DNA of 64,000 nt from Oscillospiraceae bacterium (GTDB lineage Bacteria; Bacillota; Clostridia; Oscillospirales; Ruminococcaceae). This document shows positions 33,985 to 42,544 of this stretch, one piece after another. Position 1 is the first letter of the stretch, and each line of letters starts with the position of its first letter. The notes under the pieces are model-generated. The model saw only the letters and a list, made by a program, of their open reading frames with translations, was not told the DNA's origin and did not search any database. The DNA is taken from the NCBI GenBank assembly GCA_902362965.1, contig CABIYQ010000010.1, positions 1-64,000 of the forward strand, in the 5' to 3' direction. Both the position numbers and the translations under genes were made by a program.

Positions 33985-34927
33985 TTTCATTTTCCTCTTC
34001 TGTCTGTACCGTCTGTGAAGTACTTTCAAATAATGCCCTTACAAAATCTCTGCTGTTAAAAGGCTGAAGATCATCAATCTTTTCTCCGACACCGATCAGT
34101 TTAACAGGTATCCCCAATTCATTTTTAATAGAAATTACAATACCGCCCTTTGCTGTACCGTCAAGCTTGGTAAGTACGATACCTGAAATAGGTGCAACCT
34201 CTTTAAACAGTCTTGCCTGATTAACAGCGTTCTGACCGGTCGTAGCGTCCAGCACCAGAAGAACTTCCTTTGAACTGTCCGGGGCTTCCCTTTCAATAAT
34301 TCTGTTCATTTTGGCAAGTTCGTCCATGAGATTTTTCTTATTGTGAAGTCTGCCTGCGGTATCACATATGAGTACATCACAGTTTCTTGCCTTAGCGGCA
34401 GCAATAGCGTCAAAGACAACAGACGCCGGATCAGAACCCTCCGCATGCTTTACAATATCTGCACCGGCACGGTCAGTCCATACCTGAAGCTGATCAATAG
34501 CTGCGGCACGGAAGGTATCGGCAGCGGCAACAACGACCTTTTTACCGTCATTTATAAACTGATGACACATCTTACCGATCGTAGTAGTCTTTCCTGCACC
34601 GTTAACGCCTATAACCATTATAACAGATGGTTTTGATGACAAATCAAGTTCAATATCGTCTCCCATCATTTCAGCAACAATTTCCTGAATAAGTTCCATT
34701 ATAACTGACGGATCTGTAATTCCTCTTTCCTTGATTCTTTTTCTGAGCTCTTCACATATCTGAACAGAAGTTTCGACACCCATATCACTCATTATCATTG
34801 TTTCTTCCAGCTGTTCAAATAATTCCTCATCAATTTTGGTAAAGGAATTTACAACCTTCTGCATCTTCTTTACCATTGATTCCTTGGTTTTTTTAAGACC
34901 GTCTTTAATCTTACTGAAAAATCCCAT
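33974..34927 (-). CDS. ftsY: Signal recognition particle receptor FtsY
   Basis: GTPase docking SRP-bound ribosomes at the membrane, 317 residues. A short basic N-terminus (no long acidic A domain) precedes the N domain (about 20-95) and the G domain. G1 is GVNGAGKT at 107-114, then DTFRAAAIDQL, DTAGRLHNKKNLMDEL, TKLDGTAKGG and GVGEKIDDLQPF. It follows smc by 17 bases, the usual smc-ftsY order. Confidence 0.97.
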   Translation of the reverse strand: MGFFSKIKDGLKKTKESMVKKMQKVVNSFTKIDEELFEQLEETMIMSDMGVETSVQICEELRKRIKERGITDPSVIMELIQEIVAEMMGDDIELDLSSKPSVIMVIGVNGAGKTTTIGKMCHQFINDGKKVVVAAADTFRAAAIDQLQVWTDRAGADIVKHAEGSDPASVVFDAIAAAKARNCDVLICDTAGRLHNKKNLMDELAKMNRIIEREAPDSSKEVLLVLDATTGQNAVNQARLFKEVAPISGIVLTKLDGTAKGGIVISIKNELGIPVKLIGVGEKIDDLQPFNSRDFVRALFESTSQTVQTEEENENEQ

Positions 34928-34944
34928 AATCTAAATCCTCCCGA

Positions 34945-37900
34945 CTATTGAGCTGTATTTTCAATATCAACCTGTTCCATTTTCAGAAGCTTTGAAATAC
35001 CGTCTTCCTGCATTGTAACGCCGTAAAGAACATTAGCTTCCTCCATGGCGCTTCGCCTGTGAGTTACCAGTACAAATTGAGTTTTATCTGTAAACTTTTT
35101 CAGATACTGTGCGTATTTCTTAACATTGACTTCGTCAAGTGCGGCGTCAATTTCATCAAGAATACAAAAAGGCGCAGGCTTAAGTTTAAGTATAGCAAAA
35201 TAAATACATATCGCAACAAACGACTGCTCTCCCCCGGACAGTGAAATAAGATTTTTTATCACCTTTCCCGGCGGCGCTACTCTGATTTCGATCCCCGATT
35301 CCAGAACATTTTCAGGATCGGTAAGTACAAGCTCTGCCTTTCCGCCTCCGAACAACTCCGTAAAAATAGACTTGAAGTTATTATTTATAATCACAAAGCT
35401 TTCCGCAAATATACGGCACATATCTCCAGTCAAATCTTCAATAAGCTTTTCAAGGTCACGCTTGGAGGTTCTGACATCTGTAAGCTGTTCGGACAAAAAC
35501 TTAAATCTTTCAGAAACTTCCTTGTATTCTTCAATAGCGCCTACGTTTACATTTCCAAGAGCACGTATTTTCATTTTGATTTCATTAAGCTCTTTCTGAG
35601 CCGCCATACGGTCATTAATTTTTTCAGCCGCATTTTCCGCTTCAGAACGAGTCATCTCATACACCTCGTAAAGCTGATTGATTATACTGTCATAATCACG
35701 CTGCGCAGATATTTTACGTTCATCAATTTTAGAAATCTCACCGGAATACTTTTCTTTAGCGTCATTAAGCGCCTTCATTCCGTTTCTTAAATTTGTAACA
35801 TACATATCCTGTTCACGATGAATATTCTGCCATTTTTTTATATCGGTATTGCAGGTTTCAATAGTAGTTTTAACATTTTCCAGTTGCTGTTTGCGTTCTT
35901 CTATAAGTTCTTTCTTTTCTTTAATAGTCTGTTCCAGGCTTTTTTCTTCTTCAGACAGTCTACCCAGATTTTCAGCCGTATCAGTCATACCGGATTTCAA
36001 GGTCTCAAGCTCTCTCTGCGAAGATTCATAATCCTTAGCAAGCTCAGCAGATTTTATTTTCAGTTCTGACATTTCAGCAGAAAGAGACTCTCTGCGGTTT
36101 CTCACAGATTCCTTTCTGCCCTGTTCCTTAACAAGATTTTCCTCTGCAATACGAATACGGTTTCTTATTTCTTCAAATTTCTCCTGTGCATTCTTAGCGT
36201 TTTCCAAAGCATTTTTCTTTTTCTCCTGAAGACTATTAAATCTGTTTTCAAAATCCTCAGCCTGAGAAACAGTTTGTTTTTCCAGTGCGCATACACGGGC
36301 AAGCTCAGAATCAAATCTGATTTTATCCTGAGTCAGTACAGCCAACTCTTCCTTTATTTCCTCAGACTGCCTTGCCAGCTTTGCTGTTTCATCGGCAAGC
36401 CTCTGAGTTTTCAATTCTGCTTCCGAACGCTTTACATTCAAACTTTCTATATCCTTTTCAATACTTTCAAGCTCATTTTTACGTGAAAACACACCGGCTG
36501 AATGCACGGCAGAACCGCCTGTAAACGAACCTCCGGCATTGACGACCTGACCGTCCAGAGTTACTATTCTGAATTTATAGCCGAATTTTTTAGCGATCAT
36601 TGCCGCACTGTCAATATCGTCCGCTACTGCAGTACGTCCCAGCAGAGAATTGACAATTCCTCTGTACTGCTCGTCAAATTCAACCAGTTCGTTTGCCATT
36701 GAAACAAAACCGTTTTCCGAATAAAGACGCTGTTCATTAAGCACATTTCCTCTAACCGAAGTCATAGGCAAAAATGTGGCACGTCCCATTCTCTGTTCCT
36801 TAAGCATTCTTATACAGCGTTTTGCAGCAGTATCATCCTCAACAATTATGTTCTGCATAGCTCCGCCCAAAGCAGTTTCAATAGCGGTCGCATATTCCTG
36901 CTTTACATTAATAAGCTGAGCTACCGTTCCTCTGATTCCGCTTATTCTTCCTCCGGAGGATGCTTTTATTATCTCCCTGACGCTTTTGGCAAACCCCTCC
37001 ATATTATTTTCAAGGTCGATCAGAAGTTTTTTTCTCTGTTCTTTTGATCTTATATCAAAAAGTATGTTTTCACTTTCTTTTTTGTAATCGGAAAGCTTTT
37101 TCTGCTTGTCATTATAAAGCTTTGTCAGTCCGACAAATTTGTTTCTCAATTCCTCGGACTTTTCTTTCAATACTCTTATACCGTCGGAAATCTCATCTTT
37201 CTCTTTACCGTACTGCTCTGCAAGTTCACTCAGCTGTTTCCTTTGATTTTGCAGCATTTCCAGCTGTTCGTCAGCGTCCTGTGCCGATGAATCAGAATTG
37301 CCAATTTCCGAACGAAATTCACTGAGCTTTATATACAGATTATTTATTTCATTACCAGTCATATCAGAGCTTTTACCGATACTGTCCGCTTCACGCTGAG
37401 CTTCTTCAAAACTTTTCTTAACTTGTTCAAGCTGCGTTTCAATACTCTCAGACTGTTTTTTTATTTCTTCAATCTGTGTTATTTTTTCTTCAATTTGTTT
37501 ACTAATCTTTTCCTTATAAGCCGACTGATTCTTCTGCTGTTCCCTCACAGAAGCCAAAGAGCCTTCACTATGGGCAATATCATTTTCACATACCGCTATA
37601 TCAGATTTATACTCCGATGAAAATTGTTCGGTCTGAAGGATTTTTTCTCTCAAATCTTCAATGTTTACGGTACTCTCCTGAATTTTTCTGTAACCGTCCT
37701 GAATTTTGAGTTCTTCACGCTCAATATCATTCTGTATATTTTCATATTCTGTTTTATTGATAAGCAGTGCGTTTTCAAGCTCGTCAAGCTTTGATATAAG
37801 TTCCTCCAGACGATTGACCCAAACAGAAATTTCCAGCGTCTTTTTCTGCTGGGCAAGCACAACAAACTTTTTTGCCTTTTCAGACTGAATTTTAAGAGGC

Positions 37901-38508
37901 ACTACACGTCCTTCAAGTTCTGCTACTATATCGTTAAGCCTTAACAGATTATCCTGTGCGGCAGCAAGCTTTCTTTCCGCCTCGACTTTCTTATATCTGA
38001 ACTTGGAAATACCTGCCGCTTCTTCAAATATATCACGCCGTTCATTACTCTTTGCACTGACAATTTCAGCAATTCTTCCCTGTCCTATAATCGAGTAACC
38101 GTCACGCCCCAGACCAGTATCCATAAACAACTCGTTTATATCCTTAAGACGTACGTTTTTGCCGTTTATTTTATATTCGCTTTCACCGCTTCTGTAAAGC
38201 TTTCTTGTAACGCTTACTTCGTCATCATCACTGTTAAGCTCCCTGTCGGAATTATCTATATTCAGCGTTACCATAGCAAAACCTACAGGTTTTCTGGCAA
38301 CAGTACCGGAAAAAATAACATCTTCCATTTTGTTTCCCCGAAGTGTTTTAGTGGATTGCTCCCCCAGAACCCATCTTACAGAATCGCCGATATTACTTTT
38401 TCCGCTGCCGTTGGGTCCTACAACTGCTGTAAGACCCTTGTCAAAGGTAAGCTTTATTTTATCCGGAAAGGACTTAAAGCCCTGTAATTCCAATGATTTT
38501 AAATACAT
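34945..38508 (-). CDS. smc: Chromosome segregation ATPase SMC
   Basis: Condensin ATPase of 1187 residues. The head has Walker A GPNGSGKS (31-38) at the N-terminus and LSGGEQSFVAI with ILDEIDAALD at the C-terminus. Two long coiled coils (about 170-500 and 680-1010) flank a hinge domain with RGTVAQLI and GGSFTGGSAVHSAG at its ends. Partners ScpA and ScpB are not in the window. The ATG lies just after the radical SAM stop, with GAGGT overlapping that stop. Confidence 0.98.
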   Translation of the reverse strand: MYLKSLELQGFKSFPDKIKLTFDKGLTAVVGPNGSGKSNIGDSVRWVLGEQSTKTLRGNKMEDVIFSGTVARKPVGFAMVTLNIDNSDRELNSDDDEVSVTRKLYRSGESEYKINGKNVRLKDINELFMDTGLGRDGYSIIGQGRIAEIVSAKSNERRDIFEEAAGISKFRYKKVEAERKLAAAQDNLLRLNDIVAELEGRVVPLKIQSEKAKKFVVLAQQKKTLEISVWVNRLEELISKLDELENALLINKTEYENIQNDIEREELKIQDGYRKIQESTVNIEDLREKILQTEQFSSEYKSDIAVCENDIAHSEGSLASVREQQKNQSAYKEKISKQIEEKITQIEEIKKQSESIETQLEQVKKSFEEAQREADSIGKSSDMTGNEINNLYIKLSEFRSEIGNSDSSAQDADEQLEMLQNQRKQLSELAEQYGKEKDEISDGIRVLKEKSEELRNKFVGLTKLYNDKQKKLSDYKKESENILFDIRSKEQRKKLLIDLENNMEGFAKSVREIIKASSGGRISGIRGTVAQLINVKQEYATAIETALGGAMQNIIVEDDTAAKRCIRMLKEQRMGRATFLPMTSVRGNVLNEQRLYSENGFVSMANELVEFDEQYRGIVNSLLGRTAVADDIDSAAMIAKKFGYKFRIVTLDGQVVNAGGSFTGGSAVHSAGVFSRKNELESIEKDIESLNVKRSEAELKTQRLADETAKLARQSEEIKEELAVLTQDKIRFDSELARVCALEKQTVSQAEDFENRFNSLQEKKKNALENAKNAQEKFEEIRNRIRIAEENLVKEQGRKESVRNRRESLSAEMSELKIKSAELAKDYESSQRELETLKSGMTDTAENLGRLSEEEKSLEQTIKEKKELIEERKQQLENVKTTIETCNTDIKKWQNIHREQDMYVTNLRNGMKALNDAKEKYSGEISKIDERKISAQRDYDSIINQLYEVYEMTRSEAENAAEKINDRMAAQKELNEIKMKIRALGNVNVGAIEEYKEVSERFKFLSEQLTDVRTSKRDLEKLIEDLTGDMCRIFAESFVIINNNFKSIFTELFGGGKAELVLTDPENVLESGIEIRVAPPGKVIKNLISLSGGEQSFVAICIYFAILKLKPAPFCILDEIDAALDEVNVKKYAQYLKKFTDKTQFVLVTHRRSAMEEANVLYGVTMQEDGISKLLKMEQVDIENTAQ

Positions 38509-38511
38509 ATG

Positions 38512-39540
38512 TCAACCTCTGATTTCACACTGATATTTCGGGATATCTTCATCTCCCACTACTTTTATATCTACATTATTTTGTTTTCTGAAATATTCTA
38601 TATTTGACTTTTTATGCCCCAGCGCTTTGCTTATACATGACGGATTCACTGCAAAGGTCACTTGACTGAATCGGCATTTCATTACTTTTACTATACTGTT
38701 ATTATAACCTTCAGCAATGATTTTTTCCATTTTTCTCCGATAAATCCTGCTCTCACTAAGTTCTTTAAACGCCGGATGATAAAATCCTGAAATCATATCA
38801 CCCTCTACCCCGTCAGACGCATGAAGTCCGCACTTTATAACATCAATGCCCTGCATATGAAATTCCTCAAGCATATTACTGCAAAGCTCAACAACCGTAT
38901 CAAAAGACATTAATTTATACTTTCCGCTTTCATAAAGTTCTGCAAGCTTAGTTCCCTTCAGTACAACGACCGGATAAATTCTGACTGTATCGGGACAGAT
39001 TTCAATAATACTTTCCATAGTTTTAAGTTCGTCATTAACACTGCTTTTATAAAGACCAACCATCATCTGAAGTCCCAGCTCAAAGCCGTATTCACGAATA
39101 AGAACCGACGCTCTATAAACGTCCTCAGCCGTGTGACCTCTTTCATTTGCCTTAAGAACATGATTTGCCATACTCTGAGCACCAAGTTCTATTGATGTCA
39201 CACCGTATGATTTTAAAATATCAAGAATTTCCCTATCTATAAAATCAGGACGTGTGGAGATTCTTATTCCCTTAAAACCGTATTCACCCAAATAGCATTT
39301 TGCAGCGTCAAGTAGAGAAACCATATAATCTCTGTCAATTGCAGTAAAGCTGCCGCCGAAAAAAGCAATCTCACTGTTTTCCTTATCCTTTACCTCTGTT
39401 ACAGCCTGACGGCATATCCGATGTACATCATTTGCTTTCGGAGCATATGACTGACCGCTTATTGTTTTTTGATTACAGAAGCTGCACTGATGAGGACAGC
39501 CTGCATGGGGTACAAAAATAGAAATATTACAATGACTCAT
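38512..39540 (-). CDS. Elp3-like radical SAM protein
   Basis: Radical SAM enzyme of 342 residues. The 4Fe-4S cysteine motif is GCPHQCSFCNQ (CxxxCxxC). FFGGSFTAIDRDYM, RISTRPDFID, IELGAQSMANHVLKANERGH and GLQMMVGLY follow the Elp3/radical SAM barrel. There is no GNAT acetyltransferase domain, so it is not full Elp3. A gene of this type between rnc and smc is a common clostridial arrangement; its substrate is unknown. The start at 39540 (MSHCNIS) overlaps the rnc end by 14 bases; the longest frame runs 21 codons further into rnc. Confidence 0.86.
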   Translation of the reverse strand: MSHCNISIFVPHAGCPHQCSFCNQKTISGQSYAPKANDVHRICRQAVTEVKDKENSEIAFFGGSFTAIDRDYMVSLLDAAKCYLGEYGFKGIRISTRPDFIDREILDILKSYGVTSIELGAQSMANHVLKANERGHTAEDVYRASVLIREYGFELGLQMMVGLYKSSVNDELKTMESIIEICPDTVRIYPVVVLKGTKLAELYESGKYKLMSFDTVVELCSNMLEEFHMQGIDVIKCGLHASDGVEGDMISGFYHPAFKELSESRIYRRKMEKIIAEGYNNSIVKVMKCRFSQVTFAVNPSCISKALGHKKSNIEYFRKQNNVDIKVVGDEDIPKYQCEIRG

Positions 39541-40231
39541 AACCCATAAGCTCCAGAGCTTCCTTTGCAGCCATCTGCTCAGCTTCCTTTTTGCTTCTTC
39601 CAATGCCCGTTCCTATAACGTTTGAATTAAGGCGTACCTGAACTTTAAACGCCTTATTATGATCCGGTCCGGACTGTCCTACAAGCTTATATTCAACCTT
39701 TTCCTCAGGATTTTTCTGTATAATTTCCTGTAAAATAGTTTTATGATCACTGAAAGATACTGGTTTACGGTCATCAATATCCTTAGGAATAAACTTTAAA
39801 ATATGTCTTCTTGCCGCTTCAAGACCCCCGTCAAGAAAAACCGCCGCTATTACCGCTTCAAAAGCGTCCGCAAGAATAGAAACTCTTTCACGTCCGCCGG
39901 TATTTTCCTCGCCTTTTCCCAGAAGAATATGCTCTCCTAGATCTATCTGCTTAGCAAATTCATAAAGTGATTTTTCACATACCAGCGACGCTCTTATTTT
40001 TGTAAGCTCTCCTTCCGGAAGATGCGTAAAATGTTCAAACAAATACTGTGAAACAACAATTGATAAAACGCTGTCCCCCAAAAATTCAAGACGTTCATTG
40101 CTATTTCTTCCTTTTCTTTTTTCATTTGCATAAGAAGAATGAGATAAAGCTTCTATAAGCAATTCCTTATCATTAAAATAATATCTGATTTTTCCTTGAA
40201 ATTCTTCCAAATTTTTGTCTAAATTTTCCAT
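39527..40231 (-). CDS. rnc: Ribonuclease III
   Basis: Double-strand-specific RNase of 234 residues processing rRNA and structured mRNAs. The catalytic signature is NERLEFLGDSVLSIVVSQYLF, with the second acidic site in LADAFEAVIAAVFLDGG. A C-terminal dsRNA-binding domain (about 160-232) ends KKEAEQMAAKEALELMG. It follows plsX by only 16 bases; the acpP gene normally found between them is absent. Confidence 0.97.
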   Translation of the reverse strand: MENLDKNLEEFQGKIRYYFNDKELLIEALSHSSYANEKRKGRNSNERLEFLGDSVLSIVVSQYLFEHFTHLPEGELTKIRASLVCEKSLYEFAKQIDLGEHILLGKGEENTGGRERVSILADAFEAVIAAVFLDGGLEAARRHILKFIPKDIDDRKPVSFSDHKTILQEIIQKNPEEKVEYKLVGQSGPDHNKAFKVQVRLNSNVIGTGIGRSKKEAEQMAAKEALELMGYESL

Positions 40232-40247
40232 ATCACTTTTCCTCTGT

Positions 40248-41234
40248 TTACTTTTTTATGGATTTAACGATGGTTTCCGTAACACCGCCGTCAACACAAT
40301 TTTTAGCCTGTCTGACAGCATTATAAAAAGCCTTGGCGTCAGAGCTTCCGTGAGCCTTTATAACAGGTTTTGATATTCCCATTAAAACTGCTCCGCCCTC
40401 TTCGGTGTAATCCATACGTTTTTTGAATTTTTTTATTTTACCCATAACCATAAGAGCAGAAAGCTTTGACAAAATTCCTCCGGAAAAAATACTTTTCAGC
40501 TCTCCGGAAAAAAACGAACCCATTCCCTCATATAACTTCAGCGCTACATTACCAGTAAAACCGTCGGATACTGCAACGTCAAAATCACCCTTTGGCAGAT
40601 CTCTGGCTTCAAGGTTTCCGCAGAAATTAACAGGAGCATTTTCAAGAAGCTTGTATGCTTCAATCTCCAGTTCACGTCCCTTAGTATCTTCTGCACCCAC
40701 ATTTATAAGACCTACCTTGGGTTTTTTTATACCTTTTACCTTTTCCATATATGCAGACGCCATTAAAGCAAATTGCACCAGCATTTCGGGTCGGCAGTCA
40801 ATATTCGCTCCTCCGTCCACCAGCATAACATGTCCCCTTGCCGTAGGCAGAATAGGCGCAAGCACAGCTCTTTTTATACCTTTGATTCTTTTGGCTATAA
40901 ATGTAGAACCGACTACCAGCGCTCCGGTACTTCCTGCACACACAAATGCATCTCCCTTGTCCTCGCTTAACAATTTCAGCCCTACAGCCATTGAGCAACC
41001 ATTACGGCTTTTTAAAATCTCAGACGGTTCCTCATGAATATCAATTACTGAATCCGAATGCTCTATTATCATGCCGCTTATATCAATTCCATTATCCGCA
41101 GCAGTCTTGGCAATTATATTTTTGTTTCCTGTAAGTGTTATATCAATTCCAAGTTTTTCCTGTGCCATACGGCAGCCTTTAATTACTTCCAGAGGAGCAT
41201 TATCTCCCCCGAAAGCGTCTACAATTATATTCAT
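40248..41234 (-). CDS. plsX: Phosphate acyltransferase PlsX
   Basis: Makes acyl-phosphate from acyl-ACP for phospholipid synthesis, 328 residues. Typical stretches are IIVDAFGGDNAPLEVIKGC, VFVCAGSTGALV-like AFVCAGSTGALVVGS, RAVLAPILPTARGHVMLVDGGAN, and VSDGFTGNVALKLYEGM. The ATG at 41234 is used; the longest frame starts at a TTG three codons earlier inside the trmFO end. It neighbours trmFO and rnc and lacks the usual fab genes. Confidence 0.96.
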   Translation of the reverse strand: MNIIVDAFGGDNAPLEVIKGCRMAQEKLGIDITLTGNKNIIAKTAADNGIDISGMIIEHSDSVIDIHEEPSEILKSRNGCSMAVGLKLLSEDKGDAFVCAGSTGALVVGSTFIAKRIKGIKRAVLAPILPTARGHVMLVDGGANIDCRPEMLVQFALMASAYMEKVKGIKKPKVGLINVGAEDTKGRELEIEAYKLLENAPVNFCGNLEARDLPKGDFDVAVSDGFTGNVALKLYEGMGSFFSGELKSIFSGGILSKLSALMVMGKIKKFKKRMDYTEEGGAVLMGISKPVIKAHGSSDAKAFYNAVRQAKNCVDGGVTETIVKSIKK

Positions 41235-41239
41235 ATACG

Positions 41240-42544
41240 TCAACCTTTTTTATTTACTGTACGTTCCAGAGCGTCTATCGCACGGTCCGCATAAGCTTTA
41301 TATTTTAATTTTTTATCCTTTATTCTTTCCGGAAGATCAGGCAAAATACCCATATTACAACCCATCGGCTGAAAGTCACCGCTGCACCCTCCGCTGATAT
41401 ATGCAGTCAATGCGCCGATCATAGTTTCAGGAGGAAGTATCAGCGACTGTTCGCTGTTTAAATACCTTGCCATATTGATCCCCGCCATTATTCCGCTTGC
41501 CGCAGATTCAATATATCCTTCAACACCGGTAATTTGTCCGGCAAAAAATATATCCGGGTCACTTTTCAGGCTGTATGATGGTTTCAACAGTCTTGGACTG
41601 TCAATAAACGAATTACGATGCATAACCCCATATCTTACAAACTCAGCATTATCCAGACCTGTGATCATTGAAAACACTCTCTTCTGCTCACCGAATTTCA
41701 GGTTTGTCTGAAATCCTACAAGATTATACATAGTCCCTTCTGCATTTTCTTTTCTCAGCTGAACCACGGCATAAGGGCGCTTTCCTGTACGCTTGTCGAT
41801 CAGTCCCACTGGCTTTAACGGACCGAAACGCATGGTATCCTCGCCTCTTTTGGCAAGTACCTCCACAGGCATACAGCCCTCATACACCTTGAAATCTCTT
41901 TTGTCAAATTCTTTTAAAGGTGCGGATTCAGCAGAAATCAACGCATTATAAAAAGCAAGATATTCTTCCTTGTTCATGGGACAATTTATATAGTCTGCGT
42001 CCCCTCTGTCATAGCGTGATGCAAAGAATACCTTTTCCATATCAAGACTTTCAAACGTCACGATAGGAGCGGCTGCATCAAAGAAGCTGAGATAATTGCC
42101 GCATTTTTCACGTATGCTTTCTGCAAGCTCTCCGAAAGTAAGCGGACCGGTAGCTATAATAACTGGTCCGTCCGGAATTTCGGTTACTTCCTCATCAATT
42201 ATTTCTATAAGCGGATTCTGTTTTATCTTTTCAGTAACTGCATCGGAGAATTTCTCTCTGTCAACTGCCAGCGCCCCTCCTGCCTCAACGGCATTTTCCT
42301 TTGCGCATGGTACGATCAATGAACCCAGAATTTCCATTTCTTCTTTGAGAAGTCCGGCAGCCGAATCGTGTCTGGACGCTTTCAGGGAATTGGAGCATAC
42401 AAGCTCTGCCAAACCGGAATAATGGTGCGCAGGCGTATATTTATGAGGTTTCATTTCATATATATAGGACTTTATTCCTGCACTGGCCAGCTGCCATGCC
42501 GCTTCACAACCGGCAAGTCCTCCGCCGATAATTTTAACTGTCAT
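41240..42544 (-). CDS. trmFO: tRNA uracil-54 methyltransferase TrmFO
   Basis: Folate- and FAD-dependent enzyme making ribothymidine at tRNA position 54, 434 residues. The FAD-binding GGGLAGCEAAWQLA is at the N-terminus. Conserved stretches include LVCSNSLKASRHDSAAGLLKEEM, MRFGPLKPVGLIDKRTGKRPYAV and FAGQITGVEGYIESAASG. The ATG overlaps the topA stop (TGATG), so it is coupled to topA, as in the Bacillus topA-trmFO pair. Confidence 0.97.
   Translation of the reverse strand: MTVKIIGGGLAGCEAAWQLASAGIKSYIYEMKPHKYTPAHHYSGLAELVCSNSLKASRHDSAAGLLKEEMEILGSLIVPCAKENAVEAGGALAVDREKFSDAVTEKIKQNPLIEIIDEEVTEIPDGPVIIATGPLTFGELAESIREKCGNYLSFFDAAAPIVTFESLDMEKVFFASRYDRGDADYINCPMNKEEYLAFYNALISAESAPLKEFDKRDFKVYEGCMPVEVLAKRGEDTMRFGPLKPVGLIDKRTGKRPYAVVQLRKENAEGTMYNLVGFQTNLKFGEQKRVFSMITGLDNAEFVRYGVMHRNSFIDSPRLLKPSYSLKSDPDIFFAGQITGVEGYIESAASGIMAGINMARYLNSEQSLILPPETMIGALTAYISGGCSGDFQPMGCNMGILPDLPERIKDKKLKYKAYADRAIDALERTVNKKG

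Noticed and set aside
33267-38533. Numerous 60-97-residue plus-strand frames across smc, ftsY and yhbY
   Set aside because: All lie opposite strong genes and lack ribosome sites and family motifs.
40423-41037. 204-residue plus-strand frame
   Set aside because: Antisense shadow of plsX, which has clear motifs on the other strand.
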